From NCBI GenBank assembly GCA_964369755.1, contig CAYJFY010000001.1, positions 91,872 to 155,871 on the forward strand: DNA of 64,000 bases, written 5' to 3'. Below, piece after piece: positions 8,092 through 16,052 of the stretch. The notes beneath the pieces were generated by a model, which was not told where the DNA came from, ran no database searches, and worked only from the letters and a program-made list of their open reading frames with translations. Each line of letters opens with the position of its first letter. Within the stretch, counting starts at the first letter, position 1. A program made the position numbers and the translations under genes. The stretch is from CAUPWF01 sp964369755 (GTDB lineage Bacteria; Bacillota; Clostridia; Lachnospirales; Lachnospiraceae).

Positions 8092-8763
8092 TTATATTTT
8101 TATTTTGTTAAGCTTATAATTTCCAACAAACCTTTTGTAAAATTTGAGTTTAATATTATGCATGACAACTCCAATAATATTTGCTCCTATATTTTCTAAT
8201 TCTTCTGTCACATAAGATATCTGCTTCTTTTTCGTTTTGTTATACGCTGCAACAATGACAACCCCCGCCACCTTTGATGATATAACCGTTGCCCCTACTG
8301 TAACATCCATCGGAGGTGTATCCAAAAATACATAATCATACTTTTCTGATACTCTTTTTAAAAACACATCAAATTTCCCAGAAGCGAATGCTGAAGTTGG
8401 ATTCTCGGCAAACCCACAACTAATGAAATCAAGATTCTTAACATTTGTCGAATGAAATATATCTTCGTGTACATTCACATCTACTAGATAATCTAATATC
8501 CCTTCTGTATAAGAGTCCACGATGGAAATCGCATCTTTGTCCTTGATAAAACAAGCATCTATGTATAAAGTCTTATTACCAGTTTCGGCCATTTGAATTG
8601 CAACATTTCTCGCTACTGTAGCAGTGTCTGCTTTCATCCCAGCTCCTGTAAAGGCAAATATGTTATGTCCTTTTTTTTCTTTAATGAACATAAATTTCAT
8701 CACTATTCTATCATATGCATCCTTTAAAATCTCTTCACTAATTTTCTGAATATCTACTCTCAT
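8092..8763 (-). CDS. BY-kinase-like (CpsD/Wze) protein with degenerate P-loop
   Basis: A 223-residue cytoplasmic protein of the bacterial tyrosine kinase / ParA-like family that partners Wzz proteins in EPS export. The walker A' region (TLYIDA, about 65-70) and Walker B (YDYVFLDTPP) are well kept. The Walker A region at 40-50 reads GAGMKADTATV, where the family has PGEGKST: aligning on the following RNVAIQMAETG, the P-loop Lys becomes Thr and the glycines are lost. The C terminus has only two tyrosines (FYKRF, NYKL) instead of a Tyr cluster. It may be a pseudokinase acting as a structural regulator. It follows the wzz-like gene, the usual order. It may still be active if the loop folds atypically. 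Confidence 0.75.
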   Translation of the reverse strand: MRVDIQKISEEILKDAYDRIVMKFMFIKEKKGHNIFAFTGAGMKADTATVARNVAIQMAETGNKTLYIDACFIKDKDAISIVDSYTEGILDYLVDVNVHEDIFHSTNVKNLDFISCGFAENPTSAFASGKFDVFLKRVSEKYDYVFLDTPPMDVTVGATVISSKVAGVVIVAAYNKTKKKQISYVTEELENIGANIIGVVMHNIKLKFYKRFVGNYKLNKIKI

Positions 8764-8860
8764 TTCGTGTATTCATGCTCCAATCTCCGTAATCAATCGG
8801 CATCTCAATATTTATTTACTTAATCTTCCTTATTTCCACACTGTTCTTTCAACAAATATT

Positions 8861-9526
8861 TCATTTTAATTTCGTTCCATCGGGTACCACTCCCAACAAT
8901 TCTAATTTCCCGTCTAAAGTAACCTCATTCTTATATGCAACTTTATTGCTAAAAAGTGCTAACAACATAAACATTCCACACATTACTGCAAAAGCACCAC
9001 CTGTAATAATTACCCCCATGAACAAAGAATCTCTCGCACCATTCGAAATCAAAATTGCTTCTCTCGCTTCGTCGAGTATCTGAACGCTTTCATTTATAGT
9101 TAGTAAATTTGCTTGCTCGACAAATGCCTGTGAAACTGCATTAGAAATTTCTACGGCTATTTCAGAATCAGGATATCTTGCCGCTACTGTTATTATATTT
9201 GAATTCTCATTAGTCGTAACAGACAATGTACTTTGAATCCATTCTGGGTCAATAGGATCCTCCATAAGACTTGATGCATGTTCTGCCACTTTATAACTCC
9301 TAATTATGTCAACATAATCTGCAATGATATTCATTCCTTCTTTTGATTCTAAATATGAATCTTCAGAGGCTGCATATATTGATGAAACACCCTGATACAC
9401 ATCTATAGCTGTGCCGCTTGTGTAGATTGCAGATAAAACTCCAACAATTATAGTCACTGCAATAATTACAACTTTCTTTTCAAAAAGGGCATCAATCATT
9501 TTTGTTAAATTAATTTGATAATCCAT
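8861..9526 (-). CDS. Wzz/CapA-type chain-length determinant (BY-kinase modulator)
   Basis: A 221-residue membrane protein with a helix at about 20-40 (VVIIAVTIIVGVLSAIY) and another at about 168-190 (FMGVIITGGAFAVMCGMFML), the two-helix layout of Wzz/CapA proteins. The outer region carries the usual VTTNENSNIITVAARYPD followed by AVEISNAVSQAF. In Gram-positives the C-terminal tail activates the BY-kinase encoded next. Here the tail (KLELLGVVPDGTKLK) is present, but the kinase next door has a broken P-loop. It would set polymer length and couple to the Wzy protein encoded downstream. Confidence 0.82.
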   Translation of the reverse strand: MDYQINLTKMIDALFEKKVVIIAVTIIVGVLSAIYTSGTAIDVYQGVSSIYAASEDSYLESKEGMNIIADYVDIIRSYKVAEHASSLMEDPIDPEWIQSTLSVTTNENSNIITVAARYPDSEIAVEISNAVSQAFVEQANLLTINESVQILDEAREAILISNGARDSLFMGVIITGGAFAVMCGMFMLLALFSNKVAYKNEVTLDGKLELLGVVPDGTKLK

Positions 9527-9598
9527 TATTCTTCATATTACTCCTTATTTTTCTCTGTAAAATATATCACTTATCCATCAACATCAATTATTTTGATT

Positions 9599-10648
9599 TT
9601 ATAAATTAGCATTTATTGTTTCACGTTTTTTGTATATTTCTAATACTCTATTCGGAAAAATGAAAAATTCTAAAAACACTGTTTTTCTCATTATTACGCC
9701 AGCAATTATCGGACCTACTACACCAATAAAAACTTCCAAACATATATGAACCGCTGCTGACTCTATTCCCATTCTCAGGAGAATTGTTCTTACAGTAGCA
9801 ACAAATATTGAATGCATTAAAAATATGTGCATTGTATACTTAGAAAGTAATTCAGCAAGTCTATTATTTTTACTATTATAAAGATCTATACCTATAAATA
9901 ACATCATAATAGAAAAACAAAACATTAGACCCAAAATAAACGATGTCACACTTGATTGTAAATTATAATAACATAACACAACACTACATACGAATGAAAT
10001 TGTAACGCCTCCAACACCAAAATCTATTTTTCTCAATTTTATAGGTAACTCTAAGAGTGCAACTCCCATTCCCAACACAAACCATATTTCGTTTTGCATT
10101 AAAGTTATCAATGCATAGGGTACAGATATCAAATGTATCTCCTGACTATTGAAAACATATAACAACTTCACTAAAAGTGAAATCGAGAGCAATATTCCAT
10201 ATGCTTTTTTACTTTTTATAGTACACGTAACAACAAACATAAAAAACAGCGCATACAAAAACCAAAACGGAGCTGTTGGTTGAAAAAAAAGTGTATCTAT
10301 AATATTGTCTATTGAATTTGTTCCACCGTTTCCACTAACCAACTTAATTATCCATGTTACTATGGTGAAAAATATGTAAGGTACACCTAATACCAATAAT
10401 TTTCGTAATACATTTTTTCTCCAATCATCAAATGAATTTACTTTAGAAAATTTCTGATATAAGTATCCGCTACAAATAAAAAATAAAGGGACGTGAAATG
10501 TATATATGGTATAATTAAACCATATATACAGGCTATTCCTCGGCAACACATTATCACCAGTGAGTCCTTGAAATAGATGTCCTAATAAAACAAGTAAACA
10601 TGCCAATATTTTGATATTATCAATCCAAAATTCTTTTGTTTTTTTCAT
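9599..10648 (-). CDS. Acyltransferase family 3 membrane protein (O-acetyltransferase type)
   Basis: A 349-residue integral membrane protein with about ten hydrophobic helices. It starts with the family signature IDNIKILACLLVLLGHLFQG, where the His after the first helix is the expected catalytic residue, and has FHVPLFFICSGYL in the second helix pair. Members transfer acetyl or other acyl groups to sugars of cell-surface polymers. The position 42 nt after a lasso kinase gene and before wzz fits O-acetylation of the EPS repeat unit. Modification of the lasso peptide is a remote alternative with nothing in sequence to support it. Confidence 0.85.
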   Translation of the reverse strand: MKKTKEFWIDNIKILACLLVLLGHLFQGLTGDNVLPRNSLYIWFNYTIYTFHVPLFFICSGYLYQKFSKVNSFDDWRKNVLRKLLVLGVPYIFFTIVTWIIKLVSGNGGTNSIDNIIDTLFFQPTAPFWFLYALFFMFVVTCTIKSKKAYGILLSISLLVKLLYVFNSQEIHLISVPYALITLMQNEIWFVLGMGVALLELPIKLRKIDFGVGGVTISFVCSVVLCYYNLQSSVTSFILGLMFCFSIMMLFIGIDLYNSKNNRLAELLSKYTMHIFLMHSIFVATVRTILLRMGIESAAVHICLEVFIGVVGPIIAGVIMRKTVFLEFFIFPNRVLEIYKKRETINANL

Positions 10649-10690
10649 TTTCTCTCTTCTCTATAATATTATTGTACTACAACTATCTAG

Positions 10691-11617
10691 TTATATACAC
10701 GTGCAATTCTCAATGACAATTGATATTTTCTTTGCATTATCTAAAATTTTTTCAGGCTTTCTAGGGATTGATATGCGCAGACCCCTTATCTGACTGGTAA
10801 TTTGCAATATCTTTTTAAAATCATCTGGAGGTAAATCTCCCTCAACATAATGAAGATTTTTTCTATATAAGCTTTGAACAACAGCAGCTAGTTTCTTCAC
10901 ACCTATAATCTCTGAACTTTCAACTTCATCATTTTCGTGATTTGCTTCTAAAACCACAAGTAACGCTAGTTCTTTTGGGTTATCGCACCACAAGGCTCTA
11001 TCCCTTATAGCAAATTTATCCCTATCTATATCTACAATTGGTAGTCGCTCTGGGTTGAACCCAAGCGCAGTACAAGCATCTCTAATCAGTTTTCTCTGTG
11101 GATAAGCTGGAAGTATAAATGGTTTCTCATTACCGAACACAGTGCTTGATACATCATCTGTCAAGTATTTATAGCCAAGACTCACCAAGGCACTAGTCAT
11201 AGTCGATTTCCCTGTACCTGATTGCCCAGAAATTATCACAGCTTTATTATTTGAAACTATAGCACCACCGTGAAGTGGAATATATCCACGTTGAATTTGT
11301 ATTGCCCCCATAGCGGAACCTAATAAAAATACTCTGATTTTCGCTTCTGATACACCTTCTTTCGGCATAATATTAATTGTTCTTCCTTCACGAATTTCAT
11401 AAATTCCTGCTGGACAAGAAAACACAATATGATTTCTTGTTAATGGAGTCATAAAAAAATCTTCTACATTATAATTTTCAGGAAGATACTTCTTGATGTT
11501 AAATTCACAAATACAAACACAAACATCGGGTTTTAAATCTCCGTCTATCTTAACCGCTTCTGGAATATCAATACAAGATGAAACTGTCAAGCCAAACAGA
11601 CGATACATTTTTTGCAT
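10691..11617 (-). CDS. HPr-kinase-like lasso peptide kinase, copy 1
   Basis: A 308-residue protein of the HPr kinase-like group found in Firmicute lasso clusters, where the studied member (paeninodin kinase) phosphorylates the C-terminal Ser of the peptide. Motifs: a beta-rich N-terminal domain, then PLHGGAIVSNNKAVIISGQS, P-loop GQSGTGKST (about residues 131-139 from the chosen start), and LTDDVSST, the equivalent of the Mg-binding DD of HprK. It lacks the HprK signature needed for HPr. The ATG at 11617 has AAGGG upstream; a Met at 11638 is possible. It follows a related kinase gene by 27 nt. The precursor here ends in Ser, matching the proposed target. Confidence 0.8.
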   Translation of the reverse strand: MQKMYRLFGLTVSSCIDIPEAVKIDGDLKPDVCVCICEFNIKKYLPENYNVEDFFMTPLTRNHIVFSCPAGIYEIREGRTINIMPKEGVSEAKIRVFLLGSAMGAIQIQRGYIPLHGGAIVSNNKAVIISGQSGTGKSTMTSALVSLGYKYLTDDVSSTVFGNEKPFILPAYPQRKLIRDACTALGFNPERLPIVDIDRDKFAIRDRALWCDNPKELALLVVLEANHENDEVESSEIIGVKKLAAVVQSLYRKNLHYVEGDLPPDDFKKILQITSQIRGLRISIPRKPEKILDNAKKISIVIENCTCI

Positions 11618-11644
11618 AAACCCTTCCCTTTCCTTCATTAAATA

Positions 11645-12580
11645 TTATAACACTTCTCTTATCAGCTCCACACATTCGTCTATACACTCAGAATCATCTG
11701 ACCGAATCAATCTATAAACTGAAATATCCTTCAGTGTTGATAATAACATTTTCATCATTTCTGGTGTAAAAACATTACTATTTTCATAAAATTGTTTTCT
11801 ATAAAGCTGCCTTCGCACAACATTTAAAGCAGCTATCCCATCTACTCTTTCTAAATATGGTTTAAAACCTGCTTCCACTTCTCCACGCATTGGAATGATT
11901 TCTACAATAGATTTAAGGGGTAATATCGTTTTATACCATGAATCTAACTCTCTCACTAAACATTTTTCTTTCCCACTTTCATAAATCAGTTCATAGCTTG
12001 ATGAATCTACTTGTAATTTATCCAAGGTATCTTTTGCAGTTTTTCTCTGTGGATAAGCAGGATAAATCTGAGGGCTATCATTTTCAAAGGATAACATTGA
12101 TACATCATCTGCGGAAAATTTATACCCTCTTTGAATTAAGTGTTCTAGATAAGTTGATTTTCCAGCTCCTGAAAATCCAGCAAGTAGTATTGCTTTTTTT
12201 TTGCTTTCTATTGAAGCTGCGTGAATCGGAATAAATCCTTTTTGCATCATGATGACCCCAAATGCCGTCCCTAAAATATAGGTTCTTAATTTATCGTCCT
12301 CATACTCCGTCGGTACAAATACACTTATTTTATTCCCTTCGGTAATCTCAAAATTAATTGCTTGAACATTAAATACAAAATGCTTCTCTGTCAAACTACA
12401 AAAAAACCAAGTTGGTGAAGTATTAGCAATATGCACAGTGCCTTCATTTTCACTAATATCTGTATAACTATTAGAAATTAATATTTCAACATCTATATTA
12501 TCAGGCTTTTCTATTTCTGTAACCTCAGGTAGCAAAATCTCCGACATTACTTTCTGATTATAAACCTTGTAATACTTCAC
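11645..12580 (-). CDS. HPr-kinase-like lasso peptide kinase, copy 2
   Basis: A 311-residue paralogue of the preceding protein, similar in layout but well diverged. It has FIPIHAASI (about 117-125), P-loop GFSGAGKST (135-143), and FSADDVSML near residue 155. PAYPQRK, also present in copy 1, follows at a similar distance. Both P-loops look functional. Two kinases in a row suggest two phosphorylation steps, a heterodimer, or division of labour between peptide and another acceptor. It is 35 nt downstream of the initiating sugar transferase gene, so both kinases are likely transcribed from the 14.1-kb promoter together with EPS genes. Role in lasso tailoring is inferred from family and from the lasso genes in the island. 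Confidence 0.8.
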   Translation of the reverse strand: MKYYKVYNQKVMSEILLPEVTEIEKPDNIDVEILISNSYTDISENEGTVHIANTSPTWFFCSLTEKHFVFNVQAINFEITEGNKISVFVPTEYEDDKLRTYILGTAFGVIMMQKGFIPIHAASIESKKKAILLAGFSGAGKSTYLEHLIQRGYKFSADDVSMLSFENDSPQIYPAYPQRKTAKDTLDKLQVDSSSYELIYESGKEKCLVRELDSWYKTILPLKSIVEIIPMRGEVEAGFKPYLERVDGIAALNVVRRQLYRKQFYENSNVFTPEMMKMLLSTLKDISVYRLIRSDDSECIDECVELIREVL

Positions 12581-12615
12581 ATAATACCTCCCTGCATCTT
12601 GTTAATATAGATAAA

Positions 12616-13995
12616 TCAAACTGCACCCCTTCGATCAAAAACAACAAAGACTGTCTTGAAAATAAGTTTGATATCAAGCCAAATCGACCAATTGTCAATA
12701 TACTTTGTATCTAGTTCTACAACATCTTCAAAATCTAAAATATCACTTCTGCCACTCGTTTGCCACATCCCAGTTATACCTGGAGTAATACTAATCCTTC
12801 TATGGTGATGTCTTTTATAGTTCGCTACCTCATCTACTGTAGGTGGCCGTGTTCCAACCAAACTCATATCTCTTTTAATTACATTTATTAACTGCGGCAA
12901 TTCATCAATACTAGTCCTTCTAATAAATCGCCCAACCTTTGTGATCCTTGGATCATTATCAATTTTAAACATTTTATCATCAGCCATTTTATTTTGTGCC
13001 ATAAGTTCTTTTTTACGTTCTTCTGCGTCTTCATACATAGATCTGAATTTATAAATAGTGAACCGCTTGCCATTCATACCAACTCTTGTCTGTCTAAATA
13101 AAATTGGTCCCTTTGACTCAATCCTGATTGCAACTGCAGTTATAAGTAATATTGGCGAGAATATAATTAATCCAAGCAAAGAGCCTACAATATCCATAGC
13201 AGATTTCGCAAAAATCTGGAATGAATCTAGCGATTTATTGTGATACGTAATCATCGGAATCGGTCCTAAACTACTTACATAGTGATATGTGTTCTCTATT
13301 TTAATAGAACTTAAGAGTACACTAGAAACCAACCCAACTGACGAACACACTCTAAGAAGTGCTTCCACATCATATGTGGGTTGAATAGAATTATCTTGAA
13401 CAAACACAACTTCATCCACTCTATTACTTAAAATCATATTTTCAAACGTCTCTTCTGTCTGTAGTCTTTCATCTTTAAAATCAACAAAAAAATCCACTTT
13501 AACTTTTTTCGATGTTTTCTGTGCGAATTCTATATATCGGTTATATGCTTTCTCAGTTCCAACAAATAGCACATGTGTATACCCATTCCCTACTTTATAT
13601 GTCTTAAGCACTTTGTACAACAGTTGAATGCTAAGTAAAAAAGCAAAATTTACAGCAGAAAAAATCAAAAAGAAATATCTACTTACATCAATCTGATCCG
13701 CAATAAAAACCATTGAAGAAACTGAACCTGAGGCAAGTAAACAGGAAGCAAAAACCCTTCTTATAATTCTATCAATATAAAAAAAAGTTGTTATATTATA
13801 CATTCTATGCCAAAACATTGACAATATATAAATTATACAATACACCAATAAGAACGATAAGTGTTCCACACTTAAAAACAAACCTTTTGTGAAATGATAA
13901 ATGTGCGTGGATAAAAAATAGGAAAATGCAATTAACGTCACATCAATAAATACTCGTTCAACATCAAAATTTGCAAATTCATTACGTTTATTCAT
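12616..13995 (-). CDS. Undecaprenyl-phosphate sugar phosphotransferase (initiating transferase)
   Basis: A 459-residue polyprenol-phosphate hexose-1-phosphate transferase of the WbaP/CpsE type. The N-terminal half has several membrane helices and a CoA-binding-like domain (VLFVGTEKAYNRYIEF). The C-terminal bacterial sugar transferase domain (about 265-459) shows KSAMDIVGSLLGLIIFSP, GPILFRQTRVGMNGK, KFRSMY, RRTSIDELPQLINVIKRD, MSLVGTRPP and PGITGMWQTSGRS. It starts assembly of the repeat unit by placing the first sugar phosphate on undecaprenyl phosphate. A promoter lies at 14077-14105. Two kinases follow directly, an unusual coupling of EPS initiation with peptide kinases. Confidence 0.93.
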   Translation of the reverse strand: MNKRNEFANFDVERVFIDVTLIAFSYFLSTHIYHFTKGLFLSVEHLSFLLVYCIIYILSMFWHRMYNITTFFYIDRIIRRVFASCLLASGSVSSMVFIADQIDVSRYFFLIFSAVNFAFLLSIQLLYKVLKTYKVGNGYTHVLFVGTEKAYNRYIEFAQKTSKKVKVDFFVDFKDERLQTEETFENMILSNRVDEVVFVQDNSIQPTYDVEALLRVCSSVGLVSSVLLSSIKIENTYHYVSSLGPIPMITYHNKSLDSFQIFAKSAMDIVGSLLGLIIFSPILLITAVAIRIESKGPILFRQTRVGMNGKRFTIYKFRSMYEDAEERKKELMAQNKMADDKMFKIDNDPRITKVGRFIRRTSIDELPQLINVIKRDMSLVGTRPPTVDEVANYKRHHHRRISITPGITGMWQTSGRSDILDFEDVVELDTKYIDNWSIWLDIKLIFKTVFVVFDRRGAV

Positions 13996-14076
13996 ACTGT
14001 CCCCCCATTCCTTTTTAACTGTCCCCTATTTTATGTTGATGAAATACTTTTATTTTCCATAAACATAACAATCTTA

Positions 14077-14105
14077 ACTCTATCAGTTTTACCATGAATT
14101 GTCAA
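14077..14105 (-). promoter_or_regulatory. Candidate promoter for sugar transferase and kinase genes
   Basis: Minus strand TTGACA (14105-14100), 17-nt spacer, TAGAGT (14082-14077). Between promoter and start codon two direct GGGGACAGT copies occur, the second just before the ATG at 13995. Nothing else is seen in the 182-nt gap. Confidence 0.55.
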
Positions 14106-14177
14106 TTTATTTTACACAAATTATACATTGATAAATCACCTACTTTGTTACCATAATACTATTCGGTCATATGTAAG

Positions 14178-14741
14178 TCACACCGATTCTGTATTTATGC
14201 TTTTTTCATCTGTTTTCCACCCCAAAGAAAGAAACTTAATAAATTTACTTAATATGATAATAGTAATTAATGTTAAAAACGCTAGAAACACGCCAGTCAT
14301 ATCAATTATAACATCAGTGAAAGAGGCGGTTCTTCCGCTAACAAAAATTTGATGTACTTCATCTAAAATCGCTAATATTAAAGTAGTTACATATGAAACT
14401 GCCATCGAAATCCATATACTTTTAAACAGGGTTCTGAATGATACTGATAATATAATAAATATGTGGTAAAAAATAAACATGTGAGCTAATTTTCTTAAGA
14501 CAAAGTTTACAGCCTCATATATTTCAAAATTAGTAGCATTGCGTGAATATGAAGCGAACTCTACCATTGTCCTTTGAACTTCACGTGCAAATCCTTGTGA
14601 CAAAAACTGTGATTCAGCATTTTCCATCGAAGACATTATCACAGAAAACAAAACAATTAAAAAGGATATCAACCACGGTGTAATTTTTGCTATCTTTATT
14701 ACCTTATTATTGTTCTTCTCTTTGTTCAACATATAAATCAT
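14178..14741 (-). CDS. VanZ-like family membrane protein
   Basis: A 187-residue membrane protein with four or five helices and the VanZ-family features: an N-terminal helix (WLISFLIVLFSVIMSS), NFVLRKLAHMFIFYHIFIIL where the R-K-x-x-H pattern is typical, and LDEVHQIFVSGRTASFTDVIID with the conserved DE-HQ-F-GR-D spacing. VanZ-like proteins are linked to resistance to glycopeptides and to cell-wall or EPS loci, but their reaction is not settled. It follows the nucleotidyltransferase gene by 3 nt. A link to immunity against the lasso peptide is possible but only a guess. Confidence 0.78.
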   Translation of the reverse strand: MIYMLNKEKNNNKVIKIAKITPWLISFLIVLFSVIMSSMENAESQFLSQGFAREVQRTMVEFASYSRNATNFEIYEAVNFVLRKLAHMFIFYHIFIILSVSFRTLFKSIWISMAVSYVTTLILAILDEVHQIFVSGRTASFTDVIIDMTGVFLAFLTLITIIILSKFIKFLSLGWKTDEKSINTESV

Positions 14742-14744
14742 CCT

Positions 14745-16007
14745 TTATGAAAATAGATTTAAATTTTTCATTAAATCTACACGTTTTTTTGCAGTATCGA
14801 CAATATCCTTAAATTCACCCCGTTCATCTCGCCTCTTTCTTTGTGTCGACACCAAATAACAAAAATATTGAAATCCTCTTATCCATATATACTTTGAATA
14901 AATTTTATCTGTTTTGTTCTCTGGGCGTCTTGCTTTACATTTATTAATAAACAGCTGAAGATATGTGAATAAGTTCATTTTTTTGGACGAAACTAAATTC
15001 TGATTGATATAATAATTCCACAAAATACCTGTAGCTCCATCTCGCGTAGGAGTGGAGCATCCGCTATGTCCACCTTCTTCAATATCCAAAAGAAGTTTTT
15101 CATTTATATTTTTAGTTTTATCATTCTCACTCAATCCACCTATCATATTCAAATCAAGTGAGCAGAAATTGTAACTTAATATAAGGAAGTCTATGCAAAA
15201 AGTACGATATCCAAGAATGTCCATAGATTTCCAAAACATATCAAAATCAATCTCACCGTGATAATTTGAAATAAAAAGACTTATATCACTTAAATATCTT
15301 ATCCCCATACCTTTAATCATAAAATGCTTAACCATATGGTAAAACAAGTAAACTAAAGTATTTGTCATAGTCATAGTTCTAGTAGATATTCCATTAACTT
15401 CAATCATTTCAATATTATCAAAGCTATCTATCCCCAGGCTTGTAAGTCTATCATAGCGCTCCCCTTTATCATCTTCCCAAAGAGAAGAGTGCACCTCTAT
15501 ATGATAATCCTTTCGGTGATAAGTTAGCACATAGACTTCGGATGGATTCGTTTCCGCCACATAGGAAAGCTCTTGCGTGAGAAGCAACCTTACACGTTCT
15601 TCATCCTCTACTCTAATAAAAATATCAGAATCCACAGAAATACGTGCACTAGGAACTGGATAGAGTTCCGCAATAATCGGTCCCTTTAATAAAATCATAG
15701 GAATATCATGCTTATTAAATTCTTTTAAGACTTCAAGCAGGTATGATTTTTTTCTCATTTGTGCCATACCATGACGCAAAGTATAGTTCTTTAATCGCCC
15801 CAATAATTCTGTAGATATATCAAGTGATGACGCAACCTTAGACACTGTAGGATATATGATCGATGATACCATATGGTTTTCTGAAAGTTCTACAAACTTG
15901 CAGAAATCAATGTCATGAGATGGATGAAACAGCTCTTTTTTATTTATGGTAGCATCCATCACTTCTAACAAATATAAAAATTCATAACTCATAAGTAATT
16001 TTGCCAA
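14745..16007 (-). CDS. Nucleotidyltransferase family protein (NTP_transf_5), lasso-tailoring candidate
   Basis: About 420 residues. The nucleotidyltransferase core appears at about residues 100-145: HDIPMILLKGPIIAELYPVP, then ARISVDSDIFIRVEDEERV with the paired acidic residues, and later HYHMVKHFMIKG. Members of this family occur next to peptide kinases in Firmicute lasso clusters; in the pseudomycoidin pathway the homologue adds hexose to the kinase-made phosphate. That makes it a candidate for sugar addition to the phosphorylated Ser here. The start is uncertain: AGAAAGGAG precedes a TTG at 16007 (chosen) and, too far away, an ATG at 15992. It follows the flippase gene directly. A role in EPS synthesis cannot be excluded. 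Confidence 0.68.
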   Translation of the reverse strand: MAKLLMSYEFLYLLEVMDATINKKELFHPSHDIDFCKFVELSENHMVSSIIYPTVSKVASSLDISTELLGRLKNYTLRHGMAQMRKKSYLLEVLKEFNKHDIPMILLKGPIIAELYPVPSARISVDSDIFIRVEDEERVRLLLTQELSYVAETNPSEVYVLTYHRKDYHIEVHSSLWEDDKGERYDRLTSLGIDSFDNIEMIEVNGISTRTMTMTNTLVYLFYHMVKHFMIKGMGIRYLSDISLFISNYHGEIDFDMFWKSMDILGYRTFCIDFLILSYNFCSLDLNMIGGLSENDKTKNINEKLLLDIEEGGHSGCSTPTRDGATGILWNYYINQNLVSSKKMNLFTYLQLFINKCKARRPENKTDKIYSKYIWIRGFQYFCYLVSTQRKRRDERGEFKDIVDTAKKRVDLMKNLNLFS

Positions 16008-16052
16008 ACTAGCAAATCTCCTTTCTAGAATGTTGATCGTTATACACGACAA

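Noticed and set aside
10691..12580. Genuine HPr kinase/phosphorylase
   Set aside because: Both proteins have the P-loop but not the HprK signature region, occur in tandem and lie in a lasso island, which fits peptide kinases better.
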